Of a DNA stretch of 64,000 nt, positions 1-7,664 are shown in pieces (the stretch's first letter is position 1; each line of letters begins with the position of its first letter). The position numbers and the translations under genes are program-made. This stretch comes from JBGPLJ01 sp035644395 (lineage in GTDB: Bacteria; Pseudomonadota; Gammaproteobacteria; Steroidobacterales; Steroidobacteraceae), in NCBI GenBank assembly GCA_035644395.1, contig DASQOR010000047.1:62001-126000 (forward strand), given 5' to 3'. The notes beneath the pieces are model-generated. The model was not told the origin of the DNA. It searched no databases and worked only from the letters and a program-made list of their open reading frames with translations.

Positions 1-481
1 CGCGCCGCGCGAATTCCGGCAGGTCGCGACGCATAGCCTGTTCGATGAGCGGCTGCAGGGCCGCGAGGGCATTGCTGCTGGCAACGGGATCCGTGGCGTC
101 CACTTCGACGAGGAGCTGCGCCGGATCCGCGCGCGCAAGCTTGCGCTCGAACTGGCCGGGCACGTTGATCACGAACTGCACGTCGCCGCGCTCGAGGAGT
201 GCATGCGCCTCATCCGGCGAATGGACCTCGGCGATGACGCGGAAGTACTCGCTGACCTGCAGGGCGCTCACGAGCGAGCGCACGAAGGGACCGCTGTCCT
301 CACTCAGCACCGCCGTCGGCAGGTACTTGGGGTCGGAGTTGATCGCGAAGCCGAAGAGCAGGAGCTGCATGATCGGCAGCATCACGATCATGCCGAAAGT
401 CATGCGGTCGCGGCGCAGCTGGATGAATTCCTTGCCGAGGATGCCGCGCAATCGCATCCAGGACAGGCGCTGCCGGCTCAT
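1..481 (-). CDS. ABC-2 type transporter permease, N-terminal part (cut by window edge)
   Basis: Reading leftwards from an ATG at 481 gives 160 codons open to the window edge, starting MSRQRLSWMRLRGILGKEF. A basic N-terminus with the KEF-x-Q-x-RRDR pattern is followed by one hydrophobic helix (about residues 27-46) and then a large hydrophilic, extracytoplasmic region. This is the layout of ABC-2 permeases such as YbhS, YbhR and YhhJ. The ATG overlaps the ATPase stop as ATGA, so the two are translationally coupled. With the ATPase and the membrane-fusion protein it should form an inner-membrane exporter of drugs or other amphiphiles. The remaining transmembrane segments, and any second permease gene, lie outside the window. 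Confidence 0.85.
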   Translation of the reverse strand, partial: MSRQRLSWMRLRGILGKEFIQLRRDRMTFGMIVMLPIMQLLLFGFAINSDPKYLPTAVLSEDSGPFVRSLVSALQVSEYFRVIAEVHSPDEAHALLERGDVQFVINVPGQFERKLARADPAQLLVEVDATDPVASSNALAALQPLIEQAMRRDLPEFARR

Positions 482-1407
482 GGCTTGCCGTCCGTGTTGT
501 CCGGCATCAGGTGGATGAACACGTCCTCGAGCGTCGGCTGCGCGCGCGACCAGTGGTATCTCGTATCCGCGAGGAAGGGCCCAAGTGCCGACTCGAGTTC
601 CGCTTCGGCGAGGCCGACGACGTGCAGGGAATTGCCGAAGGGCGTGACCGAGGCGACTCCCGGGCGCTTTTCGAGTTCGGCTTCGAGCGTGACCAGATCC
701 GGGCCGCTCACGGTCCAGGTGACGAGCGACTGCTGAGCGATGACTTCATCGATGCTGCCCTTGGCGAGGAGGTTGCCGTAGGCGATGTACGCGAGCCGGT
801 GGCAGCGCTCCGCTTCGTCCATGTAGTGAGTCGACACGAGAATCGAGATGCCTTGCTTGGCGAGCACGTGGATCTCCTTCCAGAAGTCGCGGCGCGCCTT
901 CGGATCGACGCCGGCGGTCGGTTCATCGAGGAGCAGCAGTTTCGGCGCGTGCAGCATGCAGGCGGCGAGGGCCACGCGCTGCTTCCAGCCGCCCGACAGG
1001 GTGCCGGAGATCTGGCCGGCGCGGGACTCGAGTCCCATGCGCGCCATCGTCTCCTTGACCGCGGTCCGGTAGCTCTTCATCTCGAACATCTGGCCGATGA
1101 ACTCGAGGTTCTCGCGGACCGTCAGGTCCTCCCACAACGAGAAGCGCTGCGTCATGTAGCCGACTTCGCGCTTGATCTTCGATGCTTCGCGGATGACGTC
1201 GAAGCCGAGGCAGGTGCCGGAGCCGCTGTCCGGCGTCAGGAGGCCGCACAGCATCCGGATGGACGTCGTCTTGCCGCTGCCGTTCGGGCCGAGAAATCCG
1301 TAGATCTCTCCCTTCTTCACCTCGAGCGAGAAATCCCTGACGACGTGCTTCGGGCCGAAATGCTTGTTGAGGCCCTTGACGTCGATGGCGAGCGGGGCTT
1401 CGGTCAC
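478..1407 (-). CDS. ABC transporter ATP-binding protein (YbhF-type, single domain)
   Basis: A 309-residue ATPase. Walker A is GPNGSGKTT near residue 40, the signature is LSGGW, Walker B is LLLLDEPTAGVD, and the switch histidine is in STHYMDEAERC. The C-terminal 80 residues match the DrrA/CcmA-like extension that ends in LEDVFIHL. It starts at GTG (1407), which overlaps the upstream stop as GTGA; its own stop overlaps the permease start as ATGA. E. coli YbhF carries two ATPase domains, whereas this protein has one, so it probably dimerises. It powers export through the adjacent permease. Confidence 0.93.
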   Translation of the reverse strand: MTEAPLAIDVKGLNKHFGPKHVVRDFSLEVKKGEIYGFLGPNGSGKTTSIRMLCGLLTPDSGSGTCLGFDVIREASKIKREVGYMTQRFSLWEDLTVRENLEFIGQMFEMKSYRTAVKETMARMGLESRAGQISGTLSGGWKQRVALAACMLHAPKLLLLDEPTAGVDPKARRDFWKEIHVLAKQGISILVSTHYMDEAERCHRLAYIAYGNLLAKGSIDEVIAQQSLVTWTVSGPDLVTLEAELEKRPGVASVTPFGNSLHVVGLAEAELESALGPFLADTRYHWSRAQPTLEDVFIHLMPDNTDGKP

Positions 1408-2381
1408 GGGGCGGATTCCGCACGCATTTTCACCGGGAGCCCCGGCTTCAACCAGGGCAGGGCGCCGGCGTCTGGCTTCGCGTCAATTCGATAAACGAGC
1501 CGTAAGCGGTTGTCATCGCTGAAAAGAATAGGCGGCGTGTATTCCGGGTCCGTCGAGATGTAGTTTACTGTCGCCCGCGCGCCGGCCGGGCAGCCATCGC
1601 ACTCGATGACCATGCGCTGACCCAGCTTGAGTCCCGCGATGGCGGCTTCCGGCATGTAGAAGCGCAGCCGGATGTTGCCCGGTGGCAGCAGGCTCACGAT
1701 GGGACGGGTCGCGGGCACCCATTCGCCCGGTTGATAGTAGGTGTCTTGCACGAGCGCGGCAGCCGGTGCCACACCGAAACGCTGCGCCAGCTGCCAGTCG
1801 GCATGGTCGAGCACGGTGGCGGCCGCCTCGGCCTCACCGCTGGCGGCCGTCACCTCCTCGCGCCGGCCGATGCTTTCCGATGCGAGGCGGGCTTGCGCCG
1901 TGAGTTCTTCCAGGCGCGCCTGCTTCGCCTTGGCATCCGCACGCGACTGGATCAAGCGCAGTTCCGGAATCAGTTGCTTCGTGTAGAGCTCTTCGTCACG
2001 TGCGAGCACCGCGTCGGCGAGCGCGCTGTCGGCATGGGCCTGTTCGACTTGCGCGGCCGAGATGTCGCGTTCGGCCGGACGACGGCTGCCCTTCAGGTTC
2101 TTGACCCGGGCCTGGGCGCTGGTGAGGCGTTGCGCGGCTTGCGCACGCTCCGCCTGCTGGTCCACACCCTCCAGTTCATAGAGGGGCGCATTGCCTGCCA
2201 CCTGCTGCCCGCGGGCGACGAACAAGTGCTTTACGCGACCGTCGATCGGTGCGGAAATGTAGACGTATTCGCCCTCGACGAATCCGGGGTAGACCGCCGG
2301 GCCGTGGCGACCACAGCCCTCGGCGGCAACGGCAGCCATCGCGACCAACGCGATGCGAATGGCGGTGTGCGGAATTCTCAT
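1404..2381 (-). CDS. HlyD/YbhG-family periplasmic membrane-fusion (adaptor) protein
   Basis: A 325-residue adaptor. A hydrophobic N-terminus ends in AAEGCG, possibly a weak lipobox. A biotinyl-lipoyl-like half (APIDGRVKHLFVARGQQV) follows, then an alanine/glutamine-rich alpha-hairpin (about residues 75-190) and a beta-barrel that includes PTRPIVSLLPPGNIRLRFYM. This is the YbhG/YhiI type that links an ABC-2 pump to an outer-membrane channel. It overlaps both neighbours by 4 bp. No TolC-type channel gene is visible here, so the pump presumably uses one encoded elsewhere. Confidence 0.9.
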   Translation of the reverse strand: MRIPHTAIRIALVAMAAVAAEGCGRHGPAVYPGFVEGEYVYISAPIDGRVKHLFVARGQQVAGNAPLYELEGVDQQAERAQAAQRLTSAQARVKNLKGSRRPAERDISAAQVEQAHADSALADAVLARDEELYTKQLIPELRLIQSRADAKAKQARLEELTAQARLASESIGRREEVTAASGEAEAAATVLDHADWQLAQRFGVAPAAALVQDTYYQPGEWVPATRPIVSLLPPGNIRLRFYMPEAAIAGLKLGQRMVIECDGCPAGARATVNYISTDPEYTPPILFSDDNRLRLVYRIDAKPDAGALPWLKPGLPVKMRAESAP

Positions 2382-2980
2382 GCCCGTTTCCTCGTTCGGC
2401 GTCTCTTCGCCGCGGGTTTGCGACGGGATGCCAGGATGGGTACCAGTCTTTCCAGGACCGCTTTCACCGAGGCTCGTGTCTGGCGGTCGGCGCTTCTGCC
2501 CTGCGCGACATTGAGGACCGCGAGTCCGACGAGGGCCGCGTGGGTGATCGCGGCGCCGTCCGCATCAAGCGTCACGCCGGCGCCCGCGAGCAGGGTGCCG
2601 ACCGACTGGCGTTCCGAGGCGATGAGTTCGCGCAGCGGCTCGTGGATTCGCGGATCGTCACCGGCAGCCGAGACGATGAGGCTGAGGATAATTCGGACGC
2701 GGGCTGCCTCGACGACGATCTCGCCCATATAGCGTGCAATATCGCGCAGTGTCGCCGGCGACGCTCCCGCCTTGCGGGCGGCCTCGGCGAGATAGGTATG
2801 CGCCCAATGCAGCGTAACGGCGAGCATCAGGTCGTTGCGCCTCGGGAAGTAATAGGTGAGATGGCTCTGGCGGACGCCGGCCGCGGCGGCGATCTTCGGC
2901 TGCGTGAGCGCGCTGCCGCCTTGCTCGATGAGGACCTTCACGGCGGCATCGAGAATCCTCTGCCTGACGTCCGAGGCCAT
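2378..2980 (-). CDS. TetR-family transcriptional regulator, first gene of the efflux operon
   Basis: A 200-residue protein with an N-terminal TetR helix-turn-helix (RQRILDAAVKVL, then TQPKIAAAAGVRQSHLTYYF, residues 5-45) and a variable helical ligand-binding half. It ends in a very basic tail (AKRRRTRKRA). The ATG at 2980 has AAGGCGAG upstream. Its stop overlaps the adaptor gene by 4 bp. The order TetR, adaptor, ATPase, permease is that of E. coli cecR-ybhGFSR, where CecR represses the pump. A palindromic operator candidate lies 42 bp upstream, so auto-repression relieved by a pump substrate is the likely control. Confidence 0.9.
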   Translation of the reverse strand: MASDVRQRILDAAVKVLIEQGGSALTQPKIAAAAGVRQSHLTYYFPRRNDLMLAVTLHWAHTYLAEAARKAGASPATLRDIARYMGEIVVEAARVRIILSLIVSAAGDDPRIHEPLRELIASERQSVGTLLAGAGVTLDADGAAITHAALVGLAVLNVAQGRSADRQTRASVKAVLERLVPILASRRKPAAKRRRTRKRA

Positions 2981-3021
2981 GGCCGCTCGCCTTCATCTGC
3001 CAACCCTGGTATTGGTTAAAG

Positions 3022-3037
3022 TACCAAGACCTTGGTA
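3022..3037. promoter_or_regulatory. Probable TetR operator (TACCAAG-N2-CTTGGTA)
   Basis: A perfect 7+2+7 inverted repeat in the 240-bp gap between the TetR gene and the divergent hydrolase gene. Related half-sites flank it: GGTTAAAGTACC at 3014-3025 and GGTAACCGTACC at 3034-3045, which suggests more than one dimer can bind. Position and symmetry fit a TetR operator. Binding by the adjacent regulator is inferred. Confidence 0.6.
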
Positions 3038-3220
3038 ACCGTACCAGTAACTATTAGCAGAGGTACCCGTAAGTTCTGGTCAAGGGACGGACCCCGCCCG
3101 GCCGGCCCGCCGCTGTCCCGGCGGCTCGATGGGCTGACCGGCCGGCGCGCCCGGGTGCGCGGCAAGCGCTCGAAGGAGTCGTAGAATTCTCTCCGGATCA
3201 AGGCGCTGGAGCAGTCGGGC

Positions 3221-4177
3221 ATGCGGCGGCAAATACGGCTGGTGGCAATCGCCTGGGCATTCGGTGCAACGCTGGCACCGGCAGCGGCACCGGACGTCAT
3301 TCACCTGATCCCGGGCGTGACCACGCCAGCGCGGCAGCCGGATGGCAACAGCATCGTCATCGATGGCCCCGAGGGTTTCATTGTCTTTGACACGGGCCGT
3401 CATCCCGAACACACGCAGCAAATCATCGATTACGCCCGGGCGGGCGGCAGGCCGGTCGCGGCCATCATCAATTCGCATTGGCACCTCGATCACGTGGGCG
3501 GCAATCTCATGCTGCGCGAGGCCTATCCAGACGTGCGGGTCTACGCAAGCGGCGCACTGACCGGGGCGCTCGGTGGATTTCTCAGGACCTACCGTGACCA
3601 GCTCGCCGTGGCGCTCGCGCAATCGCAGGATCCCCAGGCGGTGACCGGGTTGCGCGCCGAGATTGCGCTCATCGACGCCGGGCCGAAGCTTGGCCCGACT
3701 GATGTCATCGCCGCGTCGAAGACATTCGACATCGCGGGCCGCAGGCTCGAGCTGCACTTCGAGCGGGCCGTGACCGCCGGCGATCTCTGGGTGTTCGATG
3801 AGGCGACGGCGACACTGCTTGCGGGCGATCTCGTCACGCTGCCGGCGCCCTTCTTCGATACCGCCTGCCCGGAGAACTGGCGAGTTGCGCTCGCTGGCGT
3901 GTCGCAGTGGCCGTTCAAGCAGTTGATTCCGGGGCATGGCGCGCCGATGGTGCGCGCGGGCTTCGATACCTATCGCAGGGCTTTCGATGCGCTGCTCGAC
4001 TGCGCCGCCGGCAAGGGAGCGAAGGCGGACTGTGTCGAAGGCTGGGTGAAGGATGCCGGTTCGCTGATTCCGGAGGGCGATCGAGCCTTCGCACGCGGCC
4101 TGGTCGACTACTACGTCGATGCGGTGCTGCGCGGGCATGACGACAAGCGCGCGAAGCTCTGCGCTACGGAATCCTGA
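3221..4177 (+). CDS. Secreted metallo-beta-lactamase-fold hydrolase
   Basis: A 318-residue protein with a signal peptide (about residues 1-23, ending LAPAAAP). The zinc motif HxHxDH is present as HWHLDH (residues 86-91), followed by the later metal-ligand blocks AGDLVTLPAPFFDTACPENW and PGHGAP. These place it in the MBL-fold superfamily, in the secreted branch related to the quinoprotein-relay and SoxH-like hydrolases rather than to true beta-lactamases. GGAG lies 10 bp before the ATG. It is divergent from the efflux operon and overlaps the 3' end of the xylanase gene by 14 bp. The substrate cannot be read from the sequence. Confidence 0.85.
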   Translation: MRRQIRLVAIAWAFGATLAPAAAPDVIHLIPGVTTPARQPDGNSIVIDGPEGFIVFDTGRHPEHTQQIIDYARAGGRPVAAIINSHWHLDHVGGNLMLREAYPDVRVYASGALTGALGGFLRTYRDQLAVALAQSQDPQAVTGLRAEIALIDAGPKLGPTDVIAASKTFDIAGRRLELHFERAVTAGDLWVFDEATATLLAGDLVTLPAPFFDTACPENWRVALAGVSQWPFKQLIPGHGAPMVRAGFDTYRRAFDALLDCAAGKGAKADCVEGWVKDAGSLIPEGDRAFARGLVDYYVDAVLRGHDDKRAKLCATES

Positions 4178-5321
4178 TCGACGGGTCCGCGACCGCCCAG
4201 AACGCCCACTTCGGTTGGCGCGATGTATCGAAGAGCAGCGGCAAGTTCGTCCGCGTAACCGGAAATCTGTTGAGCCAGGTGTGACCGTCCGACAAGCCCC
4301 AGGTCGTGACGGCGGTGATACTCGGGTGCGCCTTGAAGACATCGAACAGCGATCGGTAGAGAGCCGCCTGCCGCGAGAGCGTGGACTGCGAAACAGCGCC
4401 GCCCGAGTCCGGCTGGCAGGCGATGTGGTTGGCGTAACAGGAGCCCGGATCGGCGTAGATCGACACGTCGAGTTCGGTGACTTGATTTTCGAGGCCGAGC
4501 GCTTCGACGGCCCGAAGCGCCTCATCGACCGCCGTCGCCGAGGCATTCACGTGGAGGTGCAGTTGATGGCCGACACCATCGATGGGCACGCCTTTCGCCT
4601 TGAGGTCCCGCACGATGGCCAGCACGCGGGCGCGCTTCTGCGGCTGCTCCGTGTTGTAGTCGTTGAGATAGAGCCGGGCGCCGGGGTCCGCCGCGCGCGC
4701 CGCGCGAAAGGCATAGTCGATGTAATCCGGGCCGAGCGCCGTGAACCAGGGGCTCGTTTCCCGGTAGGTCTCGCCGGCGTTGTCGCTTGCGACCTCGTTC
4801 ACCACGTCCCACGAGTAGAGCTTGCCGCGAAAATGCGCCACGACGTTCGCGATGTAGGTTTCCAGGCGCCGGCGAACGAGCGCCCGATAGGCGGCGCCAT
4901 CGGATCGGTCACCTGCGAAGAACCACGTGGGTGCGTTGCGATGCCAGAGGAGCGTATGCCCGCGCACGTGCATCGAGTTGGCCTCGGCGAAGCGGATCAG
5001 CTGGTCGGCCGGCGCGAAGTTGTAGCGGCCTTCGGCCGGGCCGATCGTGGCCGGCTTCATCACCGTTTCCGCGGTGATGCTGCTGAAGTGCTTGCGGAGC
5101 AGGTCCAGGTCCGCGGGAACGGCAAGCTGCGAGGGCTGGATGGCGCCACCGATGAAGAAGCGGGCGGCGAACAGGTCCTTGAGCGCGGGCGCCGTCGCCG
5201 GATCCGGCAGGCCCGATGGGAGCTGCGCAGGATCGGCCGGGCGAGTGCTGCCGGCACTCGCTTCACCACCGCCTGCAAGCCATCCGCAGACGAGCAGGCC
5301 GGCTGCGAACTCGCGGAACAC
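4164..5321 (-). CDS. GH10 endo-beta-1,4-xylanase, secreted
   Basis: A 385-residue GH10 enzyme. The acid/base glutamate is E176 in WDVVNE and the nucleophile is E283 in VTELDVS. Other family blocks are GHTLLWH (121-127), LYLNDYN (217-223), and the C-terminal TTWGLSDGHTWLN. The N-terminus is a signal peptide (to about residue 24). I chose the GTG at 5321, 5 bp after the upstream oxidoreductase stop, because no ATG precedes the signal sequence in frame without entering that gene. It cuts xylan backbones outside the cytoplasm and feeds the pentose genes next door. It is co-transcribed with the oxidoreductase gene at 5327. Confidence 0.93.
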   Translation of the reverse strand: MFREFAAGLLVCGWLAGGGEASAGSTRPADPAQLPSGLPDPATAPALKDLFAARFFIGGAIQPSQLAVPADLDLLRKHFSSITAETVMKPATIGPAEGRYNFAPADQLIRFAEANSMHVRGHTLLWHRNAPTWFFAGDRSDGAAYRALVRRRLETYIANVVAHFRGKLYSWDVVNEVASDNAGETYRETSPWFTALGPDYIDYAFRAARAADPGARLYLNDYNTEQPQKRARVLAIVRDLKAKGVPIDGVGHQLHLHVNASATAVDEALRAVEALGLENQVTELDVSIYADPGSCYANHIACQPDSGGAVSQSTLSRQAALYRSLFDVFKAHPSITAVTTWGLSDGHTWLNRFPVTRTNLPLLFDTSRQPKWAFWAVADPSIRIP

Positions 5322-5326
5322 TTGCG

Positions 5327-6427
5327 CTACGCCAGCTTGACGGCGGTGCCGGTGCGGATCGATTCGTAGATCGCCATGAGAATGCGCACGTCGCGCAAGC
5401 CTTCCTCGCCGCGAACCCGGGAAGGCGTTTTTTCTTCGATGCAGCGCGCGAAGTCGTCGAGCTCCGCGGCGAACTGATCGATCTCGGGGAAGCGGATCTC
5501 CTGGCCGTCGCTCCGGCGGCCCCGGTTGCCGCTGTAAAAGAAGGCCGGGTCGAGCCCGAACCAGCCATTCTCGGCGGATACGCGGAAATTGCTGACGGTC
5601 GCCGTGTTGTACGACGTGCCGCAATGAGCGATCGCGCCGCTTGGAAACCGGCTGGTCCAGACGACCGATTCGTCGACCTCGCCGTAACGGACCGGGTCGG
5701 TCTTCGCTTCCGTGCCGGCGACGAGCACGGGCTCCTCGCCCGTGAGATAGCGCGCGGCCTGCAACGCATAGATTCCGACGTCCATCAGCGCGCCGCCGCC
5801 GGAAAGCGCGCGCTTCAGGCGCCACTCGTTCGGATTGGTGATGGAAACGCCGAAGGCCGCCTCGACGATGCGCACCGCGCCGAATACTTTTTCCCGGGCG
5901 AGCCGCATGCATTCGAGGTGGTGCGGTTCGAACTGGCAGCGATAGGCGACGCCCAGCATCCGGTCGGCGGCCTTGCACGCGTCGATCATCTGCTGGCAGC
6001 GTTCGACGGAAATCTCCATCGGCTTTTCACAGAACACGTGCTTGCCGGCCTTCGCGGCGCGCATCGTCTGCTCGGCGTGCAGGGCATTGGGCGTCACGAT
6101 GTAGACGATGTCGATGTCGCGGTTGTGCGCCATCTTCTCCATCGTGTCGTACGTGTAGACGCTGCGGTCGGGAATGTCGTACTCCGTCTGCCACTTCCCT
6201 GCCTTCTCCGGCGAATCGGTAACGATGCCGGCAAGCCGGCAGCGCTCGGCCTTGAGGAGGGCGGGCGCGATCTGATTCGTGCTGAGGCTGCCGAGACCGC
6301 AGATCGCGACGCCCAGCTTCCTCTGCGAATCCCGGGCGAGTGCGCGCGTCACGCTCGTGCTGATGAAGGGCGCAGCCGCGAGCGCCGCGGACTGCAGGAG
6401 GAAACTGCGGCGGGATTGAGTTTTCAT
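5327..6427 (-). CDS. Tat-exported Gfo/Idh/MocA-family oxidoreductase
   Basis: A 366-residue protein that begins with a twin-arginine signal (SRRSFLLQSAALAAAP, residues 5-20). The Rossmann block VAICGLGSLSTNQIAPALL follows, then the family EKP motif in VFCEKPMEI and a C-terminal substrate domain. The layout matches glucose-fructose-oxidoreductase-like periplasmic enzymes, which leave the cell already folded with a tightly bound NAD(P). Neighbours suggest that the substrate is a pentose or a xylo-oligosaccharide, but this is inference. It is the first gene of a two-gene transcript with the GH10 xylanase and lies divergent from galM. Confidence 0.88.
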   Translation of the reverse strand: MKTQSRRSFLLQSAALAAAPFISTSVTRALARDSQRKLGVAICGLGSLSTNQIAPALLKAERCRLAGIVTDSPEKAGKWQTEYDIPDRSVYTYDTMEKMAHNRDIDIVYIVTPNALHAEQTMRAAKAGKHVFCEKPMEISVERCQQMIDACKAADRMLGVAYRCQFEPHHLECMRLAREKVFGAVRIVEAAFGVSITNPNEWRLKRALSGGGALMDVGIYALQAARYLTGEEPVLVAGTEAKTDPVRYGEVDESVVWTSRFPSGAIAHCGTSYNTATVSNFRVSAENGWFGLDPAFFYSGNRGRRSDGQEIRFPEIDQFAAELDDFARCIEEKTPSRVRGEEGLRDVRILMAIYESIRTGTAVKLA

Positions 6428-6437
6428 GGCGGCTCAA

Positions 6438-6451
6438 CGTTACCGCTACCA
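6438..6451 (-). promoter_or_regulatory. XylR-like operator (TGGTAGCGGTAACG)
   Basis: This site lies in the 92-bp divergent gap between the oxidoreductase-GH10 transcript and galM-xylD. On the - strand it reads TGGTAGCGGTAACG. From memory, the LacI-type XylR box of Xanthomonas and Caulobacter xylan/xylose genes is TGGTAGCGCTAACA, which would be a 12 of 14 match. Placement between two pentose operons supports it. No LacI-family gene is in this window, so the regulator would be encoded elsewhere. Confidence 0.6.
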
Positions 6452-6519
6452 ATTGTCATGAAGCAAGCGCCGCAGTCCATTAAGATCGCGAACGGACGCC
6501 GCCGCAGGGACATATCGAG

Positions 6520-7656
6520 ATGAGGATCGTTGGAGCGACGCTTTTGACGACGCTGCTGGCGTTCGCCGCAACAGCGACTGCGGCCGACGCCCGCCGCATT
6601 CCGTTCGGCAAGCTCGCCGACGGCACGCCCATCGAAGCTGTGGAACTCACGAACGGGCGCGGCATCACGGCGCGGGTGATGACGCTGGGCGCGACACTGC
6701 AGGCGCTCAGCGTTCCGGATCGCGACGGCCGGAGCGACGATATCGTGCTCGGGTACGCGACGGCAGCGGCCTACCTGGAAAACCCGCAGTACTTCGGCGC
6801 GAGCGTCGGCCGCTATGCCAACCGCATCGCCCATGGCAGGTTTTCTCTCGACGGCCGCGATTACCAGCTCGAAACCAACGACGGCGCCAATCACCTGCAT
6901 GGCGGCCGCCTGGGATTCGACAAGCGGGTCTGGAAGATCGAGTCGGTCGAATCCGGCTCGCCGGCGCGAGTGGTGCTCGCGTACGAGAGCGCGGACGGCG
7001 AGGGCGGCTATCCGGGCAAACTCCGCGCGCTGGCGACCTACTCGCTCGACGACCGCAACGCGCTGTCGATCGCATACCGCGCCGCGACGGATCGGCCAAC
7101 GATCGTGAACCTCACCAACCACAGCTACTTCAACCTCGGGGGCGAAGCGAGCGGGCGCGACACGCTCGGCGAGCGGCTGACCCTCCTGGCCGACGCTTAC
7201 ACGCCGGTCGATGCCACGCTCATACCGACCGGCGAGCGGCGGCCGGTCGCCGGCACGCCATTCGATTTTCGCGCGGGGGCGATCATCGGTGAGCGGATCC
7301 GCGATGGCTCCGATCCGCAGCTCGTGGTCGGCCGGGGCTACGACCACAATTTCATCGTGACGGGCGCTGGCGGCTCCAGCGAGCGCCTTGCCGCCCGGCT
7401 CGAGGATCCGGTGACCGGGCGCGTGATGGAGCTCTGGACGATCGCGCCGGGATTGCAGTTCTATTCCGGAAATTTTCTGAATGGCACCGTCGTCGGCAAG
7501 GGCCGGCGGGTGTATCGTCAGGGCGATGGCCTGTGCCTCGAGCCGCAGGTGTTTCCGGATGCGCCGAATCATCCGGATTTCCCCTCGGCGCGGCTCGATG
7601 CGGGCCAGTCCTATCGAAATGCCATGACCCTGCGCTTTTCCGTCACCAAGTCCTGA
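6520..7656 (+). CDS. galM: Aldose 1-epimerase (mutarotase), exported
   Basis: A 378-residue GalM-type enzyme. It has an N-terminal signal peptide (to about residue 22, AATATAADA). The conserved blocks are GRYANRIAHGRF, NHLHGG, VNLTNHSYFNLGG (with the catalytic histidine) and LCLEPQVFPDAPNHPDF (with the catalytic glutamate). It interconverts alpha and beta anomers of aldoses such as xylose, arabinose or galactose, probably in the periplasm, ahead of uptake or dehydrogenation. It is co-directional with xylD, 8 bp upstream, and sits under the XylR-like box. Confidence 0.93.
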   Translation: MRIVGATLLTTLLAFAATATAADARRIPFGKLADGTPIEAVELTNGRGITARVMTLGATLQALSVPDRDGRSDDIVLGYATAAAYLENPQYFGASVGRYANRIAHGRFSLDGRDYQLETNDGANHLHGGRLGFDKRVWKIESVESGSPARVVLAYESADGEGGYPGKLRALATYSLDDRNALSIAYRAATDRPTIVNLTNHSYFNLGGEASGRDTLGERLTLLADAYTPVDATLIPTGERRPVAGTPFDFRAGAIIGERIRDGSDPQLVVGRGYDHNFIVTGAGGSSERLAARLEDPVTGRVMELWTIAPGLQFYSGNFLNGTVVGKGRRVYRQGDGLCLEPQVFPDAPNHPDFPSARLDAGQSYRNAMTLRFSVTKS

Positions 7657-7664
7657 TACCGCTC

